Origin: Anaerolineaceae bacterium oral taxon 439
Lineage (GTDB): Bacteria; Chloroflexota; Anaerolineae; Anaerolineales; Anaerolineaceae
Reading direction: 5' to 3'
Assembly: GCA_001717545.1 (NCBI GenBank)
Contig: CP017039.1
Location: forward strand, 2,480,001 to 2,544,000
Length of the DNA stretch: 64,000 nucleotides
The position numbers and the translations under genes were made by a program. Within the stretch, counting starts at the first letter, position 1. Each line of letters starts with the position of its first letter. The notes beneath the pieces are model-generated. The model was not told where the DNA came from. It ran no database searches and saw only the letters and a list, made by a program, of their open reading frames with translations. Shown here piece after piece: positions 24,852 to 33,831 of the stretch.

Positions 24852-25948
24852 GCGCCCGGTTCCGTCGGCGCCGCACACGGTCCGCCGGTTAAATCCGAAT
24901 AGCGGATTTCCTTCCCAAACGGAAGATCCGTTTTCAGCTTCAGCCCGATCAACGCTTCGATTTCATTCGGTTTAACCGCGCCGGGAATCGCGGGGCGCAG
25001 CACATCCAGCATCTCGCGCGTAATCGTCTCGCCCGCGCTCAGGTCCCGCGCAGCGCGGACGCAGCGGCGCTGGATCACCCGCGTTTCCGATTCGTTCGGG
25101 TTGACCCGCTTGATTTCCGAACCTAACGCCCGTTCCAGCCGCCGCGTATTAACGACCATCTCCTCCCACGTCCGCGGGTTCATCGCGAACTTATGATCCG
25201 GGCCTTCGCGGGTATTATCGTCTGTAAAATGCTTCTCAATTACGCGCGCGCCGAGCGCGACCGCGCCGAGTACGGTCGCGTGTCCCGGCGTATGATCCGA
25301 GAGCCCGAGGATCAGGTCCGGCCAGCGCCGCGCATAATCCTTCAGCACGTTCAGATGAATATGATCAAAATTTTCGAGCGACGCCGTGTAATTCGTGTTG
25401 CACTGCATCAGAACCAGCCGCGGATTAATCGCGGTAATCGTTTCAACCGCGCGGGTAACGTCTTCGAGCGTTGACGCGCCGGTCGCGAGGAGGACCGGCT
25501 TTCCCTTCTTCGCGACCCGTTCAAGCGCTTCGAGCCAGTCGATATCGCCGGAGCCGATTTTATAAATCGGAATATAGCGGTCGAGATAATCGATCGACTC
25601 GAAATCGTACGCCGCCGAACAGTACAGAATCCCAACCTTGTCACATTCCTCCTGCAGCTCGCTCGACCAGGCGTCCGGGACGGAAACGTCCCGATACGTT
25701 TCGAAAACCGACTTGCGCCAGCTTGCCTGGTGCGACTGCTGACCGCCCATATTCCGGAAGCCATAGTCTGAAACGATCTTTTCGGCTTTAAAATTCTGGA
25801 ACTTGGCGGCGTCCGCTCCTGCCTCCTTCGCCAGCCGGACAAGGGCTTTCGCCCGATTTAAATCACCGTCATGATTCGCGGCGATATCGGCAATAAAATA
25901 AACCGGACTCGCCGCCCCAACGGTCCGTTCTCCAAATTTCAATTCCAT
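24848..25948 (-). CDS. NeuB/SpsE-like nonulosonate synthase
   Basis: A protein of 366 residues with two parts. The first is a TIM barrel that condenses phosphoenolpyruvate with a hexosamine (IADIAANHDGDLNRAK, AAKFQNFKA, YKIGSGDI, LATGAS, GLSDHTPG). The second is a C-terminal SAF/antifreeze-like domain (residues ~300-355, AARDLSAGETITREMLDVLRP). It is of the NeuB/PseI/LegI class. Its neighbours (PseB-like dehydratase, reductase, SpsF-like cytidylyltransferase) define the sugar. No PseG-type UDP-hydrolase or GNE/NeuC-type epimerase-hydrolase is seen in the window. Confidence 0.88.
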   Translation of the reverse strand: MELKFGERTVGAASPVYFIADIAANHDGDLNRAKALVRLAKEAGADAAKFQNFKAEKIVSDYGFRNMGGQQSHQASWRKSVFETYRDVSVPDAWSSELQEECDKVGILYCSAAYDFESIDYLDRYIPIYKIGSGDIDWLEALERVAKKGKPVLLATGASTLEDVTRAVETITAINPRLVLMQCNTNYTASLENFDHIHLNVLKDYARRWPDLILGLSDHTPGHATVLGAVALGARVIEKHFTDDNTREGPDHKFAMNPRTWEEMVVNTRRLERALGSEIKRVNPNESETRVIQRRCVRAARDLSAGETITREMLDVLRPAIPGAVKPNEIEALIGLKLKTDLPFGKEIRYSDLTGGPCAAPTEPGA

Positions 25949-26880
25949 CGGTACTCCCAGAGTTTCATCGGAAATCCAGCCTTAAAATCGTCGCGGAACC
26001 CGGCGACGCCGGCGATCGGGTCCGGAACGTTCCCATCTAAAAATTTCGTCAGCCGATCGATATTCATCGCCAGGTTCGGCGACCGCACCGCGGCCAGACC
26101 GCTGTCGCGCCAGCTCGTCGGGCGGACGTTCTCCGGATTGAAGCCGAAGGCCTTCGCGATCTCGACCCCGAAATCATATTTACTCAGCGTTTTCGCCCCG
26201 AAGACATGAAAAACGCCGCGCTCGGACGATTCCAGGAGACGAACTAAAATCCGAGACAAATCGCGAACGTAGAGCGGGCTGAAAAAGACGTCCGTAAAAC
26301 CGGAAACGACGCGCCCGGCCTTCAGGTTCGTATAAAAAAACTCGCTCAGGCTCCGACGGCCGCTTATCGACCAGCCGAAAAAGTTAACCCGCGCAACGAT
26401 CGCGTCCGGATTCGCGCTGAGAACGTTCCGTTCGCCGAGCGCTTTACTTTCCGCGTATGAATTGATCGGACGGACCGGATCCGTTTCAGAATACCCGTTC
26501 GGGCCTGAAGCCTGACCGTCGAAAACCGCGTCGGTCGAAATATGTACGATCGGGATCGACCGTTTTCCCGCCGCCTCCGCGAAAAATCCGGGAACCATCC
26601 CATTTATCCAGCGCGCATCCTCAGGATTCTGTTCACAGGAATCAATATTTGCCATCGCCGCGCAATTCAGAATTGCGTCGGGTCGGATCTCGTCTACCAG
26701 CGCCGCCGCCGTGCCCGGAACAAAAAAATCCCTTTGAACAATAGCAAAGGGCAGCTCCTGCAGCAAGTTCCGGTTAACAACCCCGACAATTTCGTACGCT
26801 TCGCAGCTATGCAGCGCAAAATTCAATCCCAGGAGACCGGACGCGCCGGTCACCAATATTTTTTTCTTCGGTCCGCTCAA
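25939..26880 (-). CDS. RmlD-like SDR reductase (4-ketosugar reductase)
   Basis: A short-chain dehydrogenase of 313 residues: NAD(P) motif ILVTGASGLLGLNF, ISTDAVFDG with the active Ser/Thr, and a YAESKALGE catalytic Tyr-x3-Lys. It is closest in pattern to RmlD/FnlB-type reductases of 4-keto-6-deoxy sugars. It begins with TTG in a TTGA overlap with the PseB-like gene, so the two act as a translationally coupled pair. It has no C-terminal cupin, unlike FnlB/CapF. In Pse and Leg pathways this step would be an aminotransferase, so this gene changes the expected product. Confidence 0.8.
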   Translation of the reverse strand: MSGPKKKILVTGASGLLGLNFALHSCEAYEIVGVVNRNLLQELPFAIVQRDFFVPGTAAALVDEIRPDAILNCAAMANIDSCEQNPEDARWINGMVPGFFAEAAGKRSIPIVHISTDAVFDGQASGPNGYSETDPVRPINSYAESKALGERNVLSANPDAIVARVNFFGWSISGRRSLSEFFYTNLKAGRVVSGFTDVFFSPLYVRDLSRILVRLLESSERGVFHVFGAKTLSKYDFGVEIAKAFGFNPENVRPTSWRDSGLAAVRSPNLAMNIDRLTKFLDGNVPDPIAGVAGFRDDFKAGFPMKLWEYRWN

Positions 26881-27881
26881 TCGCCGCCTCCTGATATCTC
26901 CGCCTCAACCTGGGCGACCATTTTACGAATCCCGGGGATATCCAGCCAGGCTTGATTGTTGTCGCTTGAATACCGGTACCCGTCGGGACAGGGTTTCCCG
27001 ACTTTTTCCCATTCGCGCCCGAACCAGGTCACGCCGGAAGGCTGAACGACGAACATGTCGTCCATTTCGATCGTATTCCGCGCTTCGTCGTCGGAAATCA
27101 GGACTTCATGCAGCTTTTCGCCCGGGCGAATACCCGTGTAGACAATTTCAGCATCCGGCGAGATCGCCATCGCCAGATCCTTAACCGCCATGCTCGGGAT
27201 CTTCGGAACGAATACCTCCCCGCCGCGCATTTGCTCGATGCAGCGGATAACGAAACGAACGCCATCCTCAAGCGAAATCCAGAACCGCGTCATGCGCTCG
27301 TCGGTCACGGTCAGCTTGCCGTTGCCCCGCTGCCTCAGGAAGATCGGAACGACCGAACCGCGGCTCCCGACGACGTTCCCATAGCGGACGCAGCTCAGGC
27401 GCGTTTCCCGTCCGCCGGAATAGGCGTTGCTCTGAACAACCAATTTCTCGGCGGCGGCCTTCGTCGCGCCGTAAAGGTTGACCGGGTTGACCGCCTTATC
27501 GGTACTCAGCGCGAAAACCTTTTTGACGCTGGCGTCGAGCGCGGCGTCGATGACGTTCTGCGTCCCGAGAATATTCGTCTTAACGGCCTCGAACGGATTA
27601 TATTCGCAGGCCGGAACCTGTTTCAGCGCGGCGGCATGAACGACGATATCGACGCCCTGGAACGCCCGGCGAAGCCGCTCCAAATCACGGATATCGCCGA
27701 TAAAATAGCGCAGGCTCTCATGATTCTTCCCGGAAATCTGCATCTCATACTGCTTCAGCTCGTCGCGGCTCAGGACAATGATCTTCGCCGGATGATACTC
27801 GCGAAGCATGATATCGATAAATTTCTTCCCGAAAGAACCGGTTCCTCCTGTCACTAAGACGACTTTATTGTTCCATTCCAT
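26877..27881 (-). CDS. pseB: UDP-GlcNAc 4,6-dehydratase (inverting), PseB/FlaA1-like
   Basis: A protein of 334 residues, the same length as PseB/FlaA1. It shows VVLVTGGTGSFGKKF for NADP, DIRDLERLRRAF, the catalytic region LSTDKAVNPVNLYGATKAAAE (Thr/Asp/Lys triad with Tyr-x3-Lys) and the C-terminal GIRPGEKLHEVLI. It removes water from UDP-GlcNAc and inverts C5 to give the 4-keto-6-deoxy L-arabino sugar. It is the first gene of the nonulosonate section, after a 131-base gap with its own regulatory elements. FnlA/CapE (L-FucNAc pathway) is the main alternative identity. Confidence 0.87.
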   Translation of the reverse strand: MEWNNKVVLVTGGTGSFGKKFIDIMLREYHPAKIIVLSRDELKQYEMQISGKNHESLRYFIGDIRDLERLRRAFQGVDIVVHAAALKQVPACEYNPFEAVKTNILGTQNVIDAALDASVKKVFALSTDKAVNPVNLYGATKAAAEKLVVQSNAYSGGRETRLSCVRYGNVVGSRGSVVPIFLRQRGNGKLTVTDERMTRFWISLEDGVRFVIRCIEQMRGGEVFVPKIPSMAVKDLAMAISPDAEIVYTGIRPGEKLHEVLISDDEARNTIEMDDMFVVQPSGVTWFGREWEKVGKPCPDGYRYSSDNNQAWLDIPGIRKMVAQVEAEISGGGD

Positions 27882-27945
27882 GAATCGACCTCCGTCGGGG
27901 CGCGTCTTTCCGCCGGTTCCCCGTAATTCGTGTTTTTAAGATACC

Positions 27946-27980
27946 TGAGCGGTCAAAACGCGCCGATCCGCTCAATTTTT
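27946..27980 (+). terminator. Intrinsic terminator pointing against the operon
   Basis: TGAGCGG (27946-27952) and CCGCTCA (27968-27974) form a seven-base stem that is followed on the plus strand by ATTTTTT. It would stop plus-strand transcripts, although all neighbouring genes are on the minus strand. It may block antisense transcription of the cluster. Confidence 0.5.
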
Positions 27981-27984
27981 TCAG

Positions 27985-27995
27985 ATATTATAATC
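27985..27995 (-). promoter_or_regulatory. Possible internal -10 element upstream of the PseB-like gene
   Basis: ATTATAAT on the minus strand lies about 105 bases before the start at 27881, just after the methyltransferase gene. No good -35 element is seen, so an internal promoter is only possible. Confidence 0.35.
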
Positions 27996-28012
27996 GGAAT
28001 ACCCCGCCCGCG

Positions 28013-28891
28013 TCAGGGTTTTTCGAGGAGGATCAGCGGATACTGGCCCGCTTCGCCGTATACCTCCGGCGCTTCGTTTTCAATCCGGAATAACCGACGC
28101 AGCGCCGCCTTCCCGTAAGGCGCATGAATCAGCGCCCGAAGCCAGCGAACCGAAACCGACCGCCAGCAACGGATCGAAATTTTCGCGTCCGGCGCGACTT
28201 TCGGCAATTCGCTCCGGATCCAGCCGGCGTCCAGCTTCCGAACGAAGGTACCGGTCGCTTCCGCGGCGGGCTTCGCGGGGCACGGCGCTTTCGCGCCCGG
28301 ATCGTTTTTCTTCCCTACCGGAGCCGCCCTTCCGCGAAGCCTGGCGATCCAGCCGCCGGCCCGTTCCGCCGCGCGGACGAACGGAAGCCACCGTTTCATC
28401 ATCTCCGACTCCGTCCAGCCGTTGACGACGGCGGCAATCCCGCCGGGCTTCAGAACGCGATAAATCTCGCCCCAGGCCTTACGCTGATCGGGAAGCTCCA
28501 GATGATGCAGCGTATGCAGCGAGACGACCCCGTCAACCGTCTCCGGCGCAAACGGCAGATTCGCCGCGTCGCCGACGACAAAAAGCCCGTGATCGCCGAT
28601 TCGCTTCCGCGCTTCGAGAAGCGCCGTCAGCGATATATCGCAGCAGAGCCGATATCTAAACTTTTCGGAATACGTCAGGTACTCGGGATACTGGATCGGA
28701 CCGCAGCCCAAATCCATCAGGATCCTCCCGCCGACCTTGAAATACGGCGTAATTCGCAAATGACAGGCATGGATATAGTCCGCCGAGACTGGGCGCAGGT
28801 CCTCATAACGCGCGTTCTGATAAAAGCCGTCAGATTCGAGTCGCCAGCCGATCCGATCGTAAAAAGCGCGGACGTTTTCTTTCGATTCCAT
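28013..28891 (-). CDS. Class I SAM-dependent methyltransferase
   Basis: A protein of 292 residues. The SAM site is MDLGCGPIQYPEYL, then CDISLTALLEARKR, VGDAANLPF and VVSLHTLHHL, the standard Methyltransf_11 order. It probably methylates a sugar of the surface glycan, such as a terminal residue that caps the chain and is read by the exporter's C-terminal domain; this is an inference from location. It lies four bases after the capsule-type transferase gene. An Ala/Lys/Pro-rich insert at residues ~195-215 is unusual. Confidence 0.85.
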   Translation of the reverse strand: MESKENVRAFYDRIGWRLESDGFYQNARYEDLRPVSADYIHACHLRITPYFKVGGRILMDLGCGPIQYPEYLTYSEKFRYRLCCDISLTALLEARKRIGDHGLFVVGDAANLPFAPETVDGVVSLHTLHHLELPDQRKAWGEIYRVLKPGGIAAVVNGWTESEMMKRWLPFVRAAERAGGWIARLRGRAAPVGKKNDPGAKAPCPAKPAAEATGTFVRKLDAGWIRSELPKVAPDAKISIRCWRSVSVRWLRALIHAPYGKAALRRLFRIENEAPEVYGEAGQYPLILLEKP

Positions 28892-28895
28892 CGCG

Positions 28896-30521
28896 TTACG
28901 CCGCTTTCCCGGATTCGAGCGTTAAAATCTTTGCCCAATCCATCGGCTCGCCGAGCAGGTAATTAAACGATGCGCCGTATTCCGCCTGCCCCTCGTCGCT
29001 CAGGACGGACGCGAACGGGCGTTTATCGTAATCGTCCCACATGCGGACGAGATGCCACGGGAAGGGGCGCGGATATTCGAAGAAGAACGAATAAGCGTAA
29101 GCCCAGGCTAAATAGACCTGTTCGCTGGTAAGGGCGGACTTCTCCGGATCGTCGAGGATCGAGCTGACCATTTTATAATACGTGACCCAGCTGGTTGGAT
29201 CGTAAGTAAATCCGCGGTTCCGGTAATGCGTCTGACCGGCGACGACGACCGGGACCCCGCTCATCGCCATTTCCAGACCCATCGTCGTCGTATAAACCAG
29301 CCCGACGGTCGCGATATCGACAAGATCGTAGGAATTGGTTTTATCGGTCGGCGTGATCAGGTGAATATGCGACGGGAGATTCGGGCTCAGCGCTTCAACG
29401 ACGTCGACCATCGACGTTCCATGGGTAAACTGCTCGCCCGGATGAACGCGGATAACGAGCTGCGCGTCGGTTCGTTCGAGGAAATACTGAATCGTCCGTT
29501 CGATCCATTCCGCCATATTGCGAGAAAACGTCTGCCGCCCCAGCGTCAGCGAATCTCCCAGAACGTTCGTCGCCAGAAAGACGACCGGACGATCGTCCAA
29601 CCCCAGCGCCTCCCGGATTTTCTCCTGCCCGACGCGATCGGACCCCTGCCAACGACGCGAAAAATTTTCCCAGAGATCGGCTTTCTGCCGCGCGTTGAAC
29701 ATCGATCGCACCTTCTCCAAATCGCCGTCGGTCGCGAGCGCGTCCTTCCGAACGGCCCATAAATCGTCCGTCTCCTGGCGCATGACTTCGCGATTCTGCG
29801 CGATCCAGATCCGTTTGCGCTGTTCCCCGAATTCATACGTGGTAACCGGGATCCCGAGCCATTTCGCAACGCGGTACGCAACGCCCATTTCCTGAATCGT
29901 CCCGTTCGGAACGATGACCTGGTCCGGGTGGTTTGCCTGAATCCAGTTGTACAGCAGTTTCGCGAACGTTTCGTTCCGCTCGCGGCGCATTTTATAGAGC
30001 GCGTTGTCCTTGTCGAAATCCTCGACCTGAAGGGTATACTGCGTATCGTAGGTCGCGACTTCGTCGGCGATCGCGCTGATCTCTTCCGGGAAGGCCTTAT
30101 AACTCGGGAACGACGGCATGAACGAATGCAGCTTCATGTACTTCTGCGTCGAATCGAGTACGCTCCTGGTATACAGGTCCTGCTTCCGGACGTCGAACTT
30201 ATTGACGGGATTCTGCCAGTCCGCGTATGGAAGATAGCCGAACGTAACGTCATGGCCCGTCGCCGCAAAATACAGCGCCAGCGTCGCCGCCTCCTCGATC
30301 CAGTAGTGAAGCGAGGTAAAAACGAGGATTTTTTTCGGATTCTCCGTCGTCCGCCGGCCGGCTTCAATCTCGGGAAGCATCTTCGGCAGCCGGGCTTTCA
30401 GGTTCTTCAATGAGTACCGGGTTCCCGGCTCGTTATTTTTCTTAAACTGAAAATAAAATTCGGCCGTAAGCGGAATTTCGCCCAGGAACCGCGTGATAAG
30501 CTGTTTATATCCTATTGACAT
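28896..30521 (-). CDS. Capsule-type (KpsS/GT-B-like) polysaccharide transferase
   Basis: A protein of 541 residues. The C-terminal region reads LVIRVHPGEQ, then ATVGLVYTTTMGLEMAMSGV PVVVAG (split here by a space) and HYRNRGFTYDP, close to the capsule-synthesis family (PF05159) and related GT-B transferases. The N-terminal region (KILVFTSLHYWIEEAATLAL) fits the acceptor half. Its start overlaps the stop of the Wzt-like gene by ten bases. It probably builds the linker or repeat of the exported glycan; the sugar is unknown. Confidence 0.75.
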   Translation of the reverse strand: MSIGYKQLITRFLGEIPLTAEFYFQFKKNNEPGTRYSLKNLKARLPKMLPEIEAGRRTTENPKKILVFTSLHYWIEEAATLALYFAATGHDVTFGYLPYADWQNPVNKFDVRKQDLYTRSVLDSTQKYMKLHSFMPSFPSYKAFPEEISAIADEVATYDTQYTLQVEDFDKDNALYKMRRERNETFAKLLYNWIQANHPDQVIVPNGTIQEMGVAYRVAKWLGIPVTTYEFGEQRKRIWIAQNREVMRQETDDLWAVRKDALATDGDLEKVRSMFNARQKADLWENFSRRWQGSDRVGQEKIREALGLDDRPVVFLATNVLGDSLTLGRQTFSRNMAEWIERTIQYFLERTDAQLVIRVHPGEQFTHGTSMVDVVEALSPNLPSHIHLITPTDKTNSYDLVDIATVGLVYTTTMGLEMAMSGVPVVVAGQTHYRNRGFTYDPTSWVTYYKMVSSILDDPEKSALTSEQVYLAWAYAYSFFFEYPRPFPWHLVRMWDDYDKRPFASVLSDEGQAEYGASFNYLLGEPMDWAKILTLESGKAA

Positions 30522-31786
30522 GATTCAACCTCTATTTCCCAGTCCAGTTTCGGCCGGATCAGTCCGGTCCGCGACTCGGCCCATTGGCTTCCCGGCGCGC
30601 CGGTCCCATCAACGTTGAACGTCAGCGCCTGTTCGTCATGAAAATAGCGCTTGATCCGAAACGAGCTGGCGTTTACTCCGACGACGAAACGTCCGTCGTT
30701 CAGCAGGTCCGCCGGAACCGTACAGCGGCTCCGGTACGTCCCCGCCCCCCGCGTCCCGAAAGTTTCGAATTTCTCCGGATCGTCCGAATCGAACGAGGTA
30801 AATACGAATTCGCCGCGCGTCGAAATCAGGTAGAACCCAACGCGCAGCCCGGTAATCGCCCCGTCCAGCCGGTAGGTAAATTCGATCTGGAACGGTTCCG
30901 TCGAGCGGACCGTATCGGAAACGATTCCCTGCGGGTTCAGGATTTTCAGAGAGGCGGGAACGAACGGCGCGGCGTCGGACGGGACCTCGTCCGCGCGCCA
31001 GCTCCGCTCCCCGCCCTGCGAAAATCCATGCGACAGGTAATAATCGACTGCTTCCGGCGTCGGCGACTGCATCACCAGCCTGCCCTTCTCGAGAACGACC
31101 GTCTCCGACGTCAGCCGCAGGATCGCCGACATGTTATGCGAAACGAAAAGGACGGTCCGGCCCGCGTTCGCCACGTCGGTCATCTTCCCTAAACATTTGC
31201 GCTGAAACTCGGCGTCGCCAACCGCCAGGACTTCGTCGACAACGAGAACCTCGGGTTCGAGATGCGCCGCGACCGCGAACGCCAGCCGCAGGTACATGCC
31301 GCTGGAATAACGCTTGACCGGCGTATCGATAAACCGTTCGACTTCGGAAAACGCGATAATCTCGTCGAGCTTCGACGAGATCTCCTGATTTTTCATTCCC
31401 AAAATCGCGCCGTTGAGGAAGATATTTTCGCGCCCGGTCAGCTCCGGATGGAACCCGGTCCCGACTTCAAGAAGCGAGCCGACGCGGCCATGAATTTTCG
31501 CGCTTCCGACGGTCGGATCGGTAACGCGGGAAAGAATCTTGAGGAGCGTCGATTTTCCCGCGCCGTTTCGCCCGATAATCCCGAGCGCTTGGCCTTCCTT
31601 CACCTTAAAAGAAATATCGTCGAGCGCCCAGAAGGTTTCCGCCTGATTTTCGCCTGACTGCGGATTGCGGAAGCGTTTGAGCCTGTCGGCGAGCGTTTCC
31701 CGGAACGTCCGGTACATCGTCGGCATCGAACCGATTTTATACCGCTTCCCGATATGACTGACCTCGACGGAATATCGATCGCTCAT
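30512..31786 (-). CDS. wzt: Polysaccharide ABC exporter ATPase with C-terminal glycan-recognition domain
   Basis: A protein of 424 residues. The N-terminal ~245 residues are an ABC ATPase (Walker A GIIGRNGAGKSTLL, signature RYSSGMYLRLAFAVA, Walker B VLVVDEVLAVGDAEF, LFVSHNM). The remaining ~180 residues form a beta-rich domain like Wzt-C, which in O-antigen systems binds the modified chain end before export. With the permease encoded just upstream it moves an undecaprenyl-linked glycan across the membrane. Confidence 0.92.
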   Translation of the reverse strand: MSDRYSVEVSHIGKRYKIGSMPTMYRTFRETLADRLKRFRNPQSGENQAETFWALDDISFKVKEGQALGIIGRNGAGKSTLLKILSRVTDPTVGSAKIHGRVGSLLEVGTGFHPELTGRENIFLNGAILGMKNQEISSKLDEIIAFSEVERFIDTPVKRYSSGMYLRLAFAVAAHLEPEVLVVDEVLAVGDAEFQRKCLGKMTDVANAGRTVLFVSHNMSAILRLTSETVVLEKGRLVMQSPTPEAVDYYLSHGFSQGGERSWRADEVPSDAAPFVPASLKILNPQGIVSDTVRSTEPFQIEFTYRLDGAITGLRVGFYLISTRGEFVFTSFDSDDPEKFETFGTRGAGTYRSRCTVPADLLNDGRFVVGVNASSFRIKRYFHDEQALTFNVDGTGAPGSQWAESRTGLIRPKLDWEIEVESCQ

Positions 31787-31798
31787 GGGCTCCTCCGT

Positions 31799-32653
31799 TC
31801 AGATGACGTCCGCGAAATCGCGTTCCATCCGGCGGAAATAAACCAGGCCGGTTATCAGGATCACCAACGAAATCAGCGACGAAAACAGCAGGCTCTGCCA
31901 GGGGAGCTGCGTATACGTGCCCAGCAAAGCGCGACGGAACCCGTTGACGACGCCGACCATGGGGTTCAGGTTATAAACCATCCGCCATCTCGGCGCGCGG
32001 ATCAGCTCCGAGCCGTACGCAATCGGCGTCAGGTACATCCACAGCTGCGAAATAAACGGGATAATATACCCGATATCCCGATATAAAACGTCGAGCGCCG
32101 AAAACCATAAACTGACTCCAAACGAGGTCACAACCGTCAGCAGGAGGTAAAACGGGATCAGCAAAACATACCCGTTCGGCGTATACCCATAATAAATCAT
32201 CACCCCGATCAGGATCGGCAGCGCGACGAAAAAATCGACGACGCTCGACAGTACGCTCGACATCGGCAGCACGACGCGCGGAAAATAAATCTTGGTAATC
32301 ATGTTGCGGTTGCTGACGAGCGATTTGCTGCCGTTCCGAAACGCGTTCTCGAAGAGCTGCCACGGGAGAAGGCCGGCCAGCGAAAAAAGCGGGTACGGGA
32401 TCCCGTCCGAGGGGACCGACGCGAGGTTCCCGAAGAAAATCGAGAACACGACCATCGTCATCACCGGCTGGATCACGGCCCAGGCGACGCCTAAAAGCGT
32501 CTGCTTATAGCGGACCTTCAGGTCGCGCCAGCTCAGAAAAAAAATCAGTTCGCGAAAACGGCCGAGCTCCCTTAAATCAATCAACCGCCAGCTGCTCGCT
32601 GGCTGAATCGTGATTTCCGGAATGATATCACCGCGCCTCGTCTCCAAAATCAA
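31799..32653 (-). CDS. wzm: Polysaccharide ABC exporter permease
   Basis: An ABC-2-type permease of 284 residues with six membrane segments (about residues 53-280). The N-terminal amphipathic stretch LRELGRFRELIFFLSWRDLKVRYKQ is typical of Wzm/TagG. The only in-frame start that keeps the family N-terminus is TTG at 32653, directly after the stop of the epimerase gene. It forms the export channel with the Wzt-like ATPase. Confidence 0.9.
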   Translation of the reverse strand: MILETRRGDIIPEITIQPASSWRLIDLRELGRFRELIFFLSWRDLKVRYKQTLLGVAWAVIQPVMTMVVFSIFFGNLASVPSDGIPYPLFSLAGLLPWQLFENAFRNGSKSLVSNRNMITKIYFPRVVLPMSSVLSSVVDFFVALPILIGVMIYYGYTPNGYVLLIPFYLLLTVVTSFGVSLWFSALDVLYRDIGYIIPFISQLWMYLTPIAYGSELIRAPRWRMVYNLNPMVGVVNGFRRALLGTYTQLPWQSLLFSSLISLVILITGLVYFRRMERDFADVI

Positions 32654-33631
32654 TCAGCCTTTCGCCAGAATCATGTCGCGGTTCTCGACGTAATAGCGGA
32701 TCGTTTCCCTGAGCCCGGTTTTGAAATCGGTTGTCGCGCGGAAGCCGAACGCTTTTTCGGCGCGGCTGACGTCAAGCGCGCGGCGCGGCTGACCGTTGGG
32801 CCTGGCGGCGTCGTAAGTTAACGCGCCGCCGTACCCGACTTCGCGCGCGATCAGCGCGGCCAGATCGCGGATCGAAATTTCCATTCCCGATCCGATATTA
32901 ACCGGATCGGCGCCATCGTAACGCTCCGTCGCTAAGACGATTCCTTCCGCCGCGTCGTCGGCGTAAATAAATTCGCGCGTCGGCGTTCCGTCGCCCCAGA
33001 TTTCAACCGAAGGCGCCGAAGCTAACTTCGCTTCGTAGAACTTTTGAATCAGCGCCGGAATAACATGCGACGATTTTGGGCTGAAATTATCGCGCGGGCC
33101 GTACAGGTTCACCGGGAGAAGGTAAATTGCGTTGAATCCGTACTGTTCCCGGTAGGCTTGCGCCTGAACCAGGAGCATCTTTTTCGCGAGGCCGTACGGC
33201 GCGTTCGTTTCCTCCGGATAGCCGTTCCAGAGATCGTCTTCTTTGAACGGGATCGGCGTAAATTTCGGATATGCGCAAATCGTTCCGATAGCGACGAACT
33301 TTTCGACGCCGCTCCGGTACGCCTCGTGCATCAGCTGAACGCCCATCATCAGGTTTTCATAGAAAAATTCAGCGCCGTGAAGCTGGTTCGCACCGATCCC
33401 GCCGACGTTGGCGGCGAGATGCAGAATGATTTCCGGGCGAGCGTCCCGGATTAAGCGCTTCACGCCATCCGGATCGACTAAATCATAATCGCGATGCGCC
33501 GGGATGAAGAGTTCGTCTACGCCGCGCGCCCTGAGCCGGTCCACGACGAACGAACCTAAAAAACCAGCTCCGCCGGTAACGCAGATCCGTTTCCCGATCA
33601 GCGGTGAGTGATCCCTGGATACATTCGTCAT
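32654..33631 (-). CDS. GDP-L-fucose synthase-like NAD-dependent epimerase
   Basis: An extended SDR of 325 residues: [16 protein letters not shown] for [25 protein letters not shown] and the catalytic Tyr-x3-Lys in YGLAKK, the order seen in Fcl/WcaG. Fcl converts GDP-4-keto-6-deoxymannose to GDP-L-fucose. No GDP-mannose dehydratase is in the window, so its substrate must come from elsewhere, or it acts on a related 4-keto sugar. It is the first gene of the 14-gene cluster and follows a strong promoter and a structured leader; AGGAG lies ten bases before the start. Confidence 0.8.
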   Translation of the reverse strand: MTNVSRDHSPLIGKRICVTGGAGFLGSFVVDRLRARGVDELFIPAHRDYDLVDPDGVKRLIRDARPEIILHLAANVGGIGANQLHGAEFFYENLMMGVQLMHEAYRSGVEKFVAIGTICAYPKFTPIPFKEDDLWNGYPEETNAPYGLAKKMLLVQAQAYREQYGFNAIYLLPVNLYGPRDNFSPKSSHVIPALIQKFYEAKLASAPSVEIWGDGTPTREFIYADDAAEGIVLATERYDGADPVNIGSGMEISIRDLAALIAREVGYGGALTYDAARPNGQPRRALDVSRAEKAFGFRATTDFKTGLRETIRYYVENRDMILAKG

Positions 33632-33644
33632 TTACGTTTTCTCC

Positions 33645-33669
33645 TAAAAACCTGGCATAAAAAAGCCAG
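33645..33669 (-). terminator. Attenuator-like hairpin before the cluster's first gene
   Basis: On the minus strand CTGGC, an eight-base T-rich loop and GCCAG are followed by GTTTTTAG, immediately before the AGGAG ribosome site. The stem is short (five pairs, 33652-33669). It could be a weak terminator or could limit ribosome access. Confidence 0.4.
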
Positions 33670-33831
33670 AAATATAAAACGGTCCGATTGATTCGCGCTG
33701 CCGCAGGATCAAATCGTGGGACCGGCCGGGAGGTCGGACTTCCAGTTCATAAACGAAGCGTTTTTTCCCAATCCCGCCGGTAAAAAAGCCACCCGGAATA
33801 AAAAACGCTTTTCCAAGAACCCGATTGTACT

